Shown: positions 51,118 to 60,000 of the stretch, piece by piece
Position numbering within the stretch: position 1 is the stretch's first letter
How the letters are laid out: every line of letters begins with the position of its first letter
Source of the DNA: Prorocentrum cordatum
Lineage: Eukaryota > Sar > Dinophyceae > Prorocentrales > Prorocentraceae
DNA length: 60,000 nt
Direction of reading: 5' to 3'
Assembly: GCA_963575745.1 (NCBI GenBank)
Contig: CAUYUJ010022415.1
Coordinates: 495,001 to 555,000 of the forward strand
Translations under genes and position numbers: made by a program
Notes under the pieces: model-generated
Seen by the model: the letters and a program-made list of their open reading frames with translations, nothing else
Told to the model about the DNA's origin: nothing
Databases searched by the model: none

Positions 51118-52510
51118 GTACTGTTGAACTCTCACTCCTGAAAGAGAATTATTGTTGATCCCCCCCCGCCCGGTGCACTTCGTGTTTGTTGGAAGTGCCC
51201 CTACTGGGGCTCGCACCCTATTTTTATTAGAAAATGATCGCCCCCAATTTACAACAACAAGTGCTCCCGCTTTAGAACTCATCACAACGTATTGAAGAAT
51301 CGCGTTCTCGCCTGAGACTTCCTGGCAGCTTACCGCTGACTCGCGGTTCCCGCTTGATACTTCCTACCATTTACTGAAAAATCGCGCTGTCGCTTTGGAC
51401 TTCCCGGCAATTAACCACCGAATCGCAGTTCCCGCCTGATATTTCCTGACAGTGTATTGCAGAATCGCGTTCTGGCGTGGGACTCCTTTGTAATTTACCA
51501 CCGAACAATTTCGCTGCACATTTCCAAACAATGTATTCAAATGTCGGTCATCGACACTCAGGAATCGCGCTCCCGCTGCATATTGCCTGGAGGTTCAAGC
51601 AAGACTCACACGTCCGGTCGACCCAACCGTCGGGGCCTGCCCGCCCGACCAGCCCGTTAATGACTGCAGTCGCCGCTCGCTGCCCTTCGCCTGCCTTCGG
51701 TGCCCCTCGCTGCCCGTACTGGTTCCGCGGTCGCCTTCGCTCGCTGCCCTCCGTGGCCCCGTTGCTGCCCTCAGTGGCCCCGCTGTCGCCATTTGTGGCC
51801 CCGCATTATATACCCTTCGTGGCCCCTGCTCGCACGCGCCCGTCGTGGCCCCATACGCGTGCCCATCGTAGCCCCGCTGTCGCCCTTCGTGGCCCATCGC
51901 TGCCCTTCGTGGCCCCCTTTGCTGCCCTCAGTGGCCCCGCTGTCGCCGTTTGTGGCCCGTACACGAATGCCCTTCGTGGCCCCCGGTCGCTCGCGCCCGT
52001 CGTGGCCCCATATGCATGCCCGTCGTGGCCCCGCTGTCGCCTTTTTGTGGCCCCCCCGCTGCCCTTCGTGGCCCCTGTGCTGCCCTCAGCGTTCCCGTCG
52101 CGGCCCTGTGGCCTCGGATGTCATGCCCTTCGTGGCCCACGCTGGCTTTTCTCACGAGTTAGACTTCCTCGCGATTCATGCAGGACCCACGTTTCAGCAA
52201 CCCGCCTGCTCGACCTCGTCGCCTGGGCCCGCCTCCCCGAACTGCCCGCCATGGGTCTGCCCACCCGATCTGCCCGTCTGGCTCTACCATTTGTTTTCTG
52301 CTCCTTGCCCCCCTCCTGCTAATTAGTCTCGCGCTCCATTATTTTCCCTCCCTCTTCCAGCCGTCTTCTCTTCCCTTGTTTTAGGGGTTGCACTCGGAAC
52401 GCGTGGCTGGTAAGGACACGATTCACGACGACGAGGGCGGGTACCGAGGGCTTGGGATATACGTATTGATTGGCACGTGAGAAAATCGGAACGGACAATA
52501 TTAGACTGAT
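51118..52510 (-). repeat. Inverted copy of the 46.65-48.02-kb repeat
   Basis: Begins gttgaactctcact...gaattattgttgatcccc (complement of the family end) and passes the minisatellite complement (51240-51590, 51700-52145). It ends with gggatatacgtattgattggcacgtgag (about 52457-52484). Order is exactly reversed relative to 46655-48020, giving arms of about 1.4 kb around a ~3.1-kb spacer. Confidence 0.82.
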
Positions 52511-52639
52511 TGTTGTTGTTGGTGTTGTTGTGGTTGTGGTTGTGCGTTGTTTGGTGTTGTTTACAACTTGTTTGTGTTGTGTTGTTGATTGTTTATGTTT
52601 GGTGTGTTGTTTGTTGTCGTCGTCCGGCCCGAAACCGGG

Positions 52640-52915
52640 CCCGCGACTCACCCGCGACCTTCCCGCGACCCACCAGCGACCCACCCGCGACCCACCCGCG
52701 ACCCACCCAAGACCCACCCAAGACCCACGCCTCGACCCACGCCGCGACCCACCCGCGACCCACCTGCGACCCACCAGCGACCAACGCCGCGAACCACCCG
52801 CGACACGCCTGCGACCCAATCGCGAAAAACCGCGCGACCCGCCCGCGACCCACCCGCGACCCGCCCGCCCGCGACCCACCCGCGACCCACCCGCGACCCA
52901 CCCGCAACCCACTTG
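52640..52915. repeat. 11-bp minisatellite (gcgacccaccc)n
   Basis: About 25 imperfect units. All long frames here are compositional. Confidence 0.93.
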
Positions 52916-52969
52916 CGAATACTGCGCCCCTCGCCCCCGCGTCCACTACAGGCTGGAGAGCACCGCTGA

Positions 52970-53764
52970 CGCCCTCTAATTACCATGGCGCATCGCTCAT
53001 TGGCAACGGCGGCGCGCGCTCGCTCCCGGACCTGCTCGACGTTGCTCTCGGGTGCCCGCGCGGCGAAATCGTCCATCCAAAACGGGGCGCCGTCTGGGCT
53101 CGCGACCTCCACGGCGCGCGCGAGGCGGCATTCCAGACGCCCCACTCGGGCAGCCTGGTCTGCGCCCACTCCTCCCCGATGCGGACGCGCTGGAAGGCTC
53201 GGCGCTCTCCTGTACGAGCGCGGGCGAGTTCCACGTGCTGCCCTCGATCCACGACCCACTACCCACTACCGCCTATACGGCTTCGGTCGAGTCACTGGCG
53301 CCCCTGGCGCGGGCGACATTCAGCTCGCTCGCGAGAGCGCCCGGCGGCGACGGGAGCTCCATGCGCGATGCGATGACAGTGGCGTTTCCAGCGAGCGCGG
53401 CCTCCTGCGCCGCGGGGTCGCTTTGCCTGCTGAGCCGGACATGCCGCAGGCAGCGGCGTCCCAGCGACGCGAGCGTCTTCGCAGCTCGGGGCGCAGCGCT
53501 CGCGCAAGGGCGCCCCCTTCCGATCCAGCTGTCGCCGGCGCGCACCTGCGCCAGCTCTGCAAAGCTCCTGCCAACCCCCTCAGAGCCCCCCCCCGTCTTG
53601 TCCACAAGGCCGCGATCGAAGCAAACGGCCGGCACTGCAGCCTTCGCGGCGTCGGAGACCTGGAAGTGCTTGGCGGCCGAGCGGGTCAGCGACGCCGACC
53701 TGTGACCGGAGGGGTGCCTGAAGAGCGCCCGACTGACTCGCGCGCCGGCGCCATTGACCACCAT
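52970..53764 (-). CDS. Unrecognised minus-strand gene, two likely exons
   Basis: An ATG at 53764 (MVVNGAGARVSRALFRHPSG) opens a frame with balanced composition to about 53285 (AAKHFQVSDAAKAAVPAVCF, RGLVDKTGGGSEGVGRSFAE, NATVIASRMELPSPPGALA). A second coherent stretch in another frame lies at about 53185-52990 (VGRLECRLARAVEVASPDGA, PFWMDDFAARAPESNVEQVR). I infer an intron between them (about 53200-53285). No domain recognised. The plus strand is also open but reads as Arg/Ala-rich shadow. Confidence 0.4.
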
Positions 53765-53793
53765 CTCGTTCCTCTGCAGGTCGATGCTATAGC

Positions 53794-53819
53794 ATGATCG
53801 GGGCTATAGCCCCGATCAT
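53794..53819. other. 26-bp perfect palindrome
   Basis: ATGATCGGGGCTA followed by its exact reverse complement TAGCCCCGATCAT. It lies 30 bp upstream of the ATG at 53764 on the minus strand. Could be a dyad-symmetric protein site or the tip of a small foldback element. Confidence 0.9.
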
Positions 53820-54127
53820 CTCCAGAAACTTCGCCGGGAGAGTGGGGGGCAATGCCTCTCGATAGTCATAAATTCAATGAATCCGCAACCTGCCGGCGCG
53901 CGCGCCCTGCCTATTGGATGAGCCCCCCCGCCGATCCCGGACGCAGCCATGCCGGCGATCGGCGGCCAATCTTCATGCGCATGAGAACCTCTGTCGCGGA
54001 AAGCTCTCTGGAGGCTGACGAGGTCGATCTTGCCTATCAGCGCCTGCCCGGCCGCGGTATCGACTGCTCCGTGATTCTAGATGTTCGAGAGACTCAATGA
54101 CGGTCACTCCTTCTCGTGCCGAATTAC

Positions 54128-55604
54128 CTACCCACTGGTCCAAAGAGCCGTGCGAGTCGATCTCCGGGAACTCCCCCCCGTCAGCTCTCTCGTCGTACAG
54201 AAGAAAAGGGTCGTCGCCGTCGCTCGCGAATGTGCTACTGTTCCATAAAGTCGAAGATCCCTTCGTGGCAGTCGAACTGTGGCGCCCTCAGCGAAGCGAT
54301 CTGACTTGGCCTTGCACGGCTGACGGCAATTTTCGGCCCAGCGGCCACGGTCTCCACACTTCGCACATCTCGTCTGTTCCTTCAAGTCCGCCGAGGTGGT
54401 CCTACGATGGCCTGATCGGGACGCTTTCTTCGTGTCAAAGAAGCCACGATCGACGCGCATGGCAGCCTTTTTGTTGTCGAACCTCCGCCCACGTCCTCCT
54501 TTTCTCTTCGCCGGCCTTCTCCTCAATAGTAGCAGCCAGCACTGGCATCAGGTCGTTCTCGCCCAAGTCCTGCTCGTCGAGAACCTCCAAGAATACCGCT
54601 GCATCCTCCTCTGGCAGCCCGAAGAAATCGTCAGGGTCGGCCTCGAACGAGGTTTGGGGATCTGGTGGCGCGGGTACTCCCAGGTCAACGTCCTCTCGGA
54701 TCTGGTCGTCGTTCTTTTCTTTCAGGTAGCTCTTGGAATCTGCCTGTCCAGGTGCAGCGCCGGATCCGAGAAACGTGCCACGCTCCCGAACGTCGAGCAG
54801 TAGAAGGCCTTGACGGATGGAAGCAAAGCCCCCCTTCCCGCTCACGAGCGCCCTCAGGCTGATCTTGTTTTGAGCGACAAATTGGCTTCCTCCTCGAGAT
54901 ATCTAGCCTTGATCACGTCGGGCATCTGGAGCGTGTAGGTCTCGGCCTCACTCACATGAGCGTCCCTGCGCAGCACGTAGTCAGTGAGAGCTTCGCCTCG
55001 GCGAATCGCAAGTGCCATATATTGCGCGTCGCGCTCTTGATCTCCGGGACACTCGCCGTTCAGAACCGACAAATGACCAAGCATTTTTTGAATACCGTAG
55101 TCGTCATCATGAGAATGAACTCCGAACCATTGTAAACTTCCTCTGTTTGTCTACGGAAAGTGTCTCTAGAACCTTGCCCGCTTTCACTCCTTTAGCGTAG
55201 CCCGCCCTCGAAAACCACGCTTTCAGATTGGAACGGGATAGATATATACAGATGCTCAAATCCAAGCCAGACTGGGGGAGCCCCGAGGTCCTTATTCACT
55301 GTGGCCCGTCGATCGCCCCCGACCACCACCCTTGCTGGTCCATCCAATCGGCCAGCGCGGGACTAGAATACCAATCTGCGTCTTGCCCTACTCGGTCGCC
55401 CTATCCTGACCAGACCCATCCTCGCCAGTCTTGGCTGGGTGCTGTCGTCTGGCGGGAGCGGTCCTCCTGATCTCGCTGTAGCAGTCTCGCTTCTAGATCC
55501 GCAATTCTCTGCTCCAGCTCTTCTCGTGTTCTGGGTTGCTCTGGACAGGGCGTGCCCGAGGATAGGTCCCCCATCGGCCCCTCAACCTCCGCTCCGCTTA
55601 CCAT
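54128..55604 (-). pseudogene. Copia-like gag remnant with CCHC-type knuckle, several frame breaks
   Basis: Starts near 55604 with a helical segment (EELEQRIADLEARLLQRDQE) followed by a stop-containing stretch with ADWMDQQGWW. It continues at 55084-54860 with a capsid-like segment (GEALTDYVLRRDAHVSEAET) and at 54845-54440 with an acidic linker (DDFFGLPEEDAAVFLEVLDE). It ends near 54420-54280 with CAKCGDRGRWAENC, a retroviral-type zinc knuckle in which the usual His is Arg. The pieces lie in different frames, so it is decayed. No protease, integrase or RT follows. Ty1/copia affinity is inferred from the layout. Confidence 0.6.
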
Positions 55605-55694
55605 TGTCCCAAACTCTGTCGAGGCAGAACTCCGAAAAGGAACGGGTCTGGAAAGGGCGAGCGGGGGACACTTTCTCTAGACACAATCACGTCA

Positions 55695-55875
55695 CTAATC
55701 TGACTACCTACCAGACCACCCCAACCCAACCCGAAGACCCGAATTTCGGGATTGGGGGGATATGGGCTCCATATGTTTTTTTCTATGTTCCCGGACCCCC
55801 CCACACCGGAAATGGAGGGCAAATTGAAGCCTTCGGGATGGATTGGGGTGGTTTGGTGGGTGCTGATAAGCCAAA
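55695..55875. repeat. Palindromic foldback element (~180 bp)
   Basis: The left arm, accaccccaacccaacccgaag (55710s-55735), pairs with cttcgggatggattggggtggt (about 55835-55856). Inner arms gggggatatgggctccatatg and ctatgttcccggaccccccc also pair around a T-run. It lies just upstream of the gag remnant (minus orientation) and does not match the introner-like arms. Confidence 0.8.
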
Positions 55876-56009
55876 AGGTTGCGGGCACGAACACACGGGT
55901 TGAAGCACGACGCAGGAGAAACGGGCAACGGGAGCGGAAGGGAGAGAAGATCCCTGGAGGTCCCCGGGGCCCCTAGGACGAGGGTCATAAGGGCAAAGTG
56001 GGACAAAAC

Positions 56010-56165
56010 GGCCGTTCTAACATCCGCCAGTAGCAGGATGAATGCTCTGAAAGACCACCCTGCGGTGCTGAATTGCAAAAGCATGTCAAGCGAAAAGGCT
56101 GCTCCGGCATCCGCAAGTAGCGGCAGGACTACTCTGAAGGACCTCCCTGTGGTGCTGAATTGAGA
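56010..56165. repeat. Two-copy ~86-bp tandem repeat
   Basis: catccgccagtagcaggatg (56021) and catccgcaagtagcggcagg (56107) begin diverged copies that both include gtgctgaattg. Confidence 0.82.
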
Positions 56166-56304
56166 ATATGACGTTCGGGCCCCCTGTGCCCAGGGCCTCT
56201 CCGAGTAAGCTGTGGGGACGTATCGCACGGGAGCGTTGTTCTGACTTGGGGGCCGGTTCGGGCGCAACCCCGAAACGAAATACAGCCGGCGCCGCCGAGG
56301 TCCA

Positions 56305-56340
56305 ACAATAATCATTGCTTCATACTGGCATTCAACAACA
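56305..56340 (+). repeat. Isolated end fragment of the 43.9-48.0-kb repeat family
   Basis: ccaacaataatcattgcttcatactggcattcaac matches the family end at 44430-44468 and 47983-48020. It lies in what should be the intron after the last visible ECM29 exon. Confidence 0.7.
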
Positions 56341-56384
56341 TCCCCACCTAACAACTAAGCTATCGACCCATTTTCGCCGCGGCT

Positions 56385-58776
56385 GTATCTTCTCCAGCTG
56401 CGTGCAGAGCGCAGAAACAGCTTTGGCCATGTTCACCTTCTCCGCCCGCGAGACGCTGTCCTCGAACGCGGTGGAGAGCTCCGCACAAATCTCCTTGTGG
56501 TACCTCTCCACACCGCTGGCGGTCGTCGGGCAAATCTCGTTCCATAGTGCCTCCCAGCCAGTCTGCACCTCCTTCTCGCCAGACCAACGGAGGCCGAACG
56601 CCTTGGCCGCGACGGCGGCCCTCAGCTCACTCTCCAGAGTCTCGTCGCTGCACCGCCGCCAGACCTCCCACAGGGCGCGCGACAGCGACACGCGGTAGGC
56701 GCTGCGGGCCGCGTCGTCCGTGCGGTAGTCCTGGTCCTTTTGCAGCAGCCGCTCGAACACCACCTTCGTCAGCTCCTGCGGCGAGTTCCGCCGCGCCAGG
56801 CTGGCGAAGCACGAGGCGGCGGCGTCGCGTACCTCCTGCGGGGGGGAACCAAACAGGTGCCGATCCCCGCACTCCACGGACCTCTCCCCGGTGCGTTCTG
56901 AAAAGAATTTCAAGGCGAGTCCAGCCGTGGCGACGAGGGCCTCCCTGGAAGCAGACCAGAGCGAACAAGAGGGCAGGATCGCGGCATCGGTACCCTTTCC
57001 CCCTCGGTGCCCTTCGGTTTTCGGGTCATCACTCGGCTCTCCGGCGGCCGTTCGGGACGATCCAGGCATCCGCGGAACGCTCTCGGCGAGGCGCAGCGCG
57101 GGGAAGCATCGCGAGGCAGGAAAGCCGTCGGCAACCGACGAAGACGCCAGACAAAACTCGTCTCTCCGATGTAGCGCCATCGGCGCCCTTTCCTCCTCGA
57201 GTCCTTGGACCCGTCCAGCATCGCGCCCGCCACCGAGCGCAGCATGCTGGTGGCCACGGCGCCGCTCTCGGGCACGGCGCTCGGGCGCTCCGCGCAGACG
57301 GCGACCCAGAAGTCGCACGCGCCCACGCGGGTGTTGGCGCCCACGCCGCGGTGCATCGAGTCGCGGGTTCTGGGGGCGAGGCGCTCGGCGTTCTCCGCCG
57401 TGATGGTCGAAGGACAGAAAGAACTCCATAAGCATAAACGTTCGGAGCTCCGCGCGGACTTCCTGGATCGAAGCTGGACACCCCTTGCGCCAGGGGGGTC
57501 CAGCGCAGATCCAGGAAATCCGTTAGGAGCTGCGAGCGTTTATGCTGATGTCAGTGTTCCAACCTCGAGATGAGGGGCACCAGCTGTCTCAGCAGCTTCA
57601 TAGACTCACTGTCGCGCGAAGCAGACACACGGGCTGCCGCCAGCTCCTTGCCCTTTTCCTCGTTCGCTTTGTCGATGTGCATCTGGTAGTATTGGAACTG
57701 GTCGTTCTCCATCATGGACAGAGAGATGAGCAGCGGCGGGATCAGGTCCTGCACGTACGGGGACATGAGCACGGTGCCGTGCGCAGACTTGACCATCTCC
57801 CGCATGATGTCGAAGCATAAAGGAGTTGCGTGCTTGTACCTCTCGCAGAACTGGAGCAGCAGGGGGATTGTGAGCTTGAGGGCGTCGTCCACCTCGCTAG
57901 CCTTGCCCGCCTTGGGATCGACCAGTCGCAGAATGAGGTTGCGGGTCATGCGGACCAGCGGCTTCACGACGGCCTGGATCTTCGTCTCCATGTCATCCAT
58001 GAGCTTGACGACGATGGTGAAAAAGTCCTCCAAAAGGAAGGCGACCTCGTCCCAAGTCCTGCCTCTGAAGAGCACCTGGGCCGCCTGGACCGCCGCCTCG
58101 CGCGTGGAGACGCGGGAGGTGCCCAGGGCCGAGATCAGATTCGTGGCCAGCGCACGCCACTCGTCCTGGTTGGAGGCGGCCGCGAGGTCTGAACTGGGAA
58201 GGACCCCAGAAAATCTGTCATGACGGGGGGGAAATGAAGCCAAATCCGTTCAAAATCGATGCCCCAGACCTCTCCCAGGGTCCGTCTGGTGCAGTTCCCC
58301 CAGATCCGCTGTTCACGGTCTTGGGACTCGAAAACAACCCGCACATGCCAAAAGAGGCAATTAGAACACATTCTCGAACCTGGAACCTCTGGAACCTGCC
58401 CGCCCTTTCTTTCCGCTGGCCGGAAACGGGGCTGGATCACCTCAGACCCCCGAATGGCTCCAACGTCCTGGTACTTCGTGGCGAGGCGCTGCGGCGTCTC
58501 GCAGCCGAAGTAGTTGGAGCTGAGGGCGATGACGGCCTGCCGGAGCGGCGCGTTCGAGTGGAAAAAGTACGGGTACAGCTTCGGACGCACCGGCGCAGGG
58601 CACAGGTGGTCCTGCAGCTCCTCCGGCAAGCACTGCGCCTGCAGGTCCAGGGCCTCGACCAGCACGGGCCCCGTCCACACGGAGCCGGCTGGCTGGTCCA
58701 GTAGCGCGACGAATAGCGGCGGGTGCCCCAGCTCGCGGGCCAAGAACATGAGGTCTTTCAGAAGGTCAACTCGCTC
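56385..58776 (-). CDS. ECM29: Proteasome adaptor and scaffold protein ECM29 homologue, four exons (partial)
   Basis: ECM29 is a HEAT-repeat protein that binds and stabilises the 26S proteasome. Four minus-strand blocks follow the order of known ECM29 proteins. Exon 58776 to about 58460: VRPKLYPYFFHSNAPLRQAV. Exon 58188-57566: EAAVQAAQVLFRGRTWDEVA, FFTIVVKLMDDMETKIQAVV, LIPPLLISLSMMENDQFQYY. Exon 57392-57204: MHRGVGANTRVGACDFW, SMLRSVAGAMLDGSK. Exon 56835 to about 56385: EVRDAAASCFASLARRNS, GWEALWNEICPTTASGVERY, KAVSALCTQLEKI. The joins I propose keep frame; the 3-4 join reads GSK|EVRDAAA, as the HEAT pattern requires. N-terminal exons lie beyond 58.8 kb and C-terminal exons left of 56.38 kb were not found. 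Introns are 173-370 nt and do not fit GT-AG well (intron 3 starts GACTCGAGG and ends CCCGCAG). Confidence 0.85.
57428..57548 (-). repeat. Foldback (introner-like) element, copy 3, inside ECM29 intron 2
   Basis: Left arm AGCATAAACGTTCGGAGCTC ... TTCCTGGATC; right arm, as reverse complement, AGCATAAACGCTCGCAGCTC ... TTCCTGGATC. Arms are about 55 bp around a short centre, so the whole element is one hairpin. It fills most of the 173-nt intron between ECM29 exons 2 and 3. Confidence 0.85.
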
Positions 58777-58889
58777 CTCGGAACGAAGAAGGCCGCAATC
58801 ACTCACAAATACAGCCCTGGTGGATTTTACGCGCCGTGTCTAGCCGTCGCGACGAAGGACTCTCCGAGCGTGAAAGAAACAGCAAACCT

Positions 58890-59790
58890 TCAGCATAGAA
58901 AATGATACTGCCTCCCGCTCCCGCTCTGTGGCCCAGCTTGGGCCTGTCCTGGGGCTCTCTTGGGCCGTCTGGGGCTCGTCCCGGGCAATTTTCGGGCTCC
59001 CTGGGGCCGTCTTGGGGCTCTTTTGGGTGCCTCTTCGGCGGTCTCGGGGCGGTCTTGGGGGCGTCTGCGGCCGTCTTCGAGCATTGGAAGCTCGAGAATG
59101 CGAGAGAACGGAAAACATCGAACGAACCGATGCAGATACATGATGTGGGCCTCTTTGGGCTCTCTCGGGGCGTCTCTCGGAGCTCTCTGGAGCCCTCTTG
59201 GAGACCTCTTGGCCTCTTGGGCCTCCCGCTGCCGCTCTGTGGCCCAGCTTGGGCCTGTCCTGGGGCTCTCTTGGGCAGTCCTGGGCTGCTCTTGGGAAAT
59301 CTTCAGGCTCTCCTGAGCCATCTTGGACCTCTTTTGGGGCCTCTTCGGAGGTCTCGGGGCGATATTGGGGGCGTCTTCGGCCGGGTTTGAGCGTTGCACG
59401 CTAATGCGATGAACATTCGAAACAAACAACCGGAAATCAAGGACCTCTTCGGGCTCTCTCGGGACGCCTCTCGGAGCTCTCCTGGGGCCTCTTGGAAGGC
59501 TCTTGGGCTGTGTATTGGCCGTGTTGGGACCATCCGGGGCCACGTTGGGGCCATCAGGGCCGTCTTGGAGCGCCTTGGGGCCCCGCGCTCCCGCTCTGTG
59601 GCCCAAGTTGGGCCTGTCCTTGGGCTCTCTCGGGCCGTCTGAGGCTCGTCCCGGGCACTTTTCGGATTTTCGGGCTCCCTGGCGCAGTCTTGGGGCTCTC
59701 TTGGGGGCCTTTTCGGCGGTCTCGGGGCGGACTTGGGCACGTCGTCGACTGTCGTGGAACGTCGGAAGGTCGAACACGCGAGGCACCGAA
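58890..59790. repeat. Three-copy GC-rich repeat, ~330-370 bp units
   Basis: The block gctctgtggcccagcttggg with cctgtcctggggctctcttg recurs at about 58921 and 59235, and in altered form at 59595. Each copy ends with ggtctcggggcg(g/a) and an upstream-variable gcatt/gttg segment. Arg/Pro/Lys-rich minus frames across it are shadows. It lies where upstream ECM29 introns should be. Confidence 0.82.
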
Positions 59791-60000
59791 CAGCATAAAA
59801 AAACGTTGAAAAATTATTCACTGCGTGGAGCTCCCCATATGTGCATCTACTCGCATGGACCTGTCCGCCGTGAATGTCTAGGCGCAAGAGCTTTCGCATA
59901 TTAACAGGCTTCAGTTGTGACGGTCTGGACATCAATCTAACTGCGAATGAATTGGAGTGTGAATGAGCCTCAGTAGTACGAGCGCGTCTCTGTGCATGAG
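59791..60000. other. No recognised gene at right edge
   Basis: About 200 bp of lower-GC unique-looking sequence with no supported feature. Confidence 0.5.

Noticed and set aside
50752-51285. Asn-rich protein on the minus strand
   Set aside because: Encoded by the (TTG)n array; no unique sequence.
52510-53259. Arg/Gly/Val and Pro/Arg/Asp-rich ORFs over the 11-bp minisatellite
   Set aside because: Compositional; every frame is open because the unit lacks stop codons.
58890-59935. Minus-strand Arg/Pro/Lys-rich ORFs of 200-300 codons
   Set aside because: They follow the three-copy repeat and have no domain or start context.

Overview
The window is almost certainly dinoflagellate nuclear DNA. 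The clearest marker is a 22-of-22 match to the dinoflagellate trans-spliced leader at 3393-3414 (minus strand). Supporting signs are high GC, long simple-sequence tracts, short interrupted coding pieces whose introns do not fit GT-AG, hairpin-bearing introns, and a majority of sequence made of retroelements and satellites. I see no rRNA, tRNA, CRISPR array or prokaryotic operon.

Layout. 1-3414: a minus-strand intronless gene with a signal peptide and a mucin-like Ser/Thr array (63-bp units), preceded by the relict spliced leader, so probably a retroposed mRNA. 3650-5300: a 102-bp satellite, a ~100-bp direct repeat and an (ATC)n tract. 5304-13032: an apparently full-length LINE with ORF1 (zinc finger, coiled coil) and ORF2 (AP-type endonuclease, reverse transcriptase, RNase H, Cys motifs), lying between two (ATC)n tracts. 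13.5-23 kb: mostly repeats with no convincing gene. 23079-24273: a fragment of a second LINE, endonuclease only, frameshifted.

24600-40202: the centre of interest, a 15.6-kb tyrosine-recombinase (DIRS-order) retrotransposon on the minus strand. It has split direct repeats in the order A1 - ORFs - B1 - A2 - B2. The pol frame has the order methyltransferase-like, RT, RNase H, a second degenerate C5-methyltransferase-like module, tyrosine recombinase. Long gag-like frames lie upstream. Downstream of the recombinase, and still inside the terminal repeats, is an accessory reading frame with a small basic/Ala-rich domain, an RRM, a Cys-rich zinc module and an SR/KG-rich tail.

40.2-56 kb: a patchwork of dispersed repeats, including a 1.4-kb inverted pair, microsatellites, a putative minus-strand membrane-protein gene (48.9-50.7 kb), an unrecognised minus-strand ORF (53.0-53.8 kb) and a decayed copia-like gag (54.1-55.6 kb). 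56385-58776: four exons of a proteasome adaptor ECM29 homologue on the minus strand. 58.9-59.8 kb: a three-copy repeat.

Three foldback elements (21.6, 49.9 and 57.5 kb) share arms. Two of them sit inside introns of coherent coding sequence, which is how introner elements behave. Mobile elements therefore shape the window at several levels: autonomous elements, retroposed host mRNA, and intron-forming hairpins.
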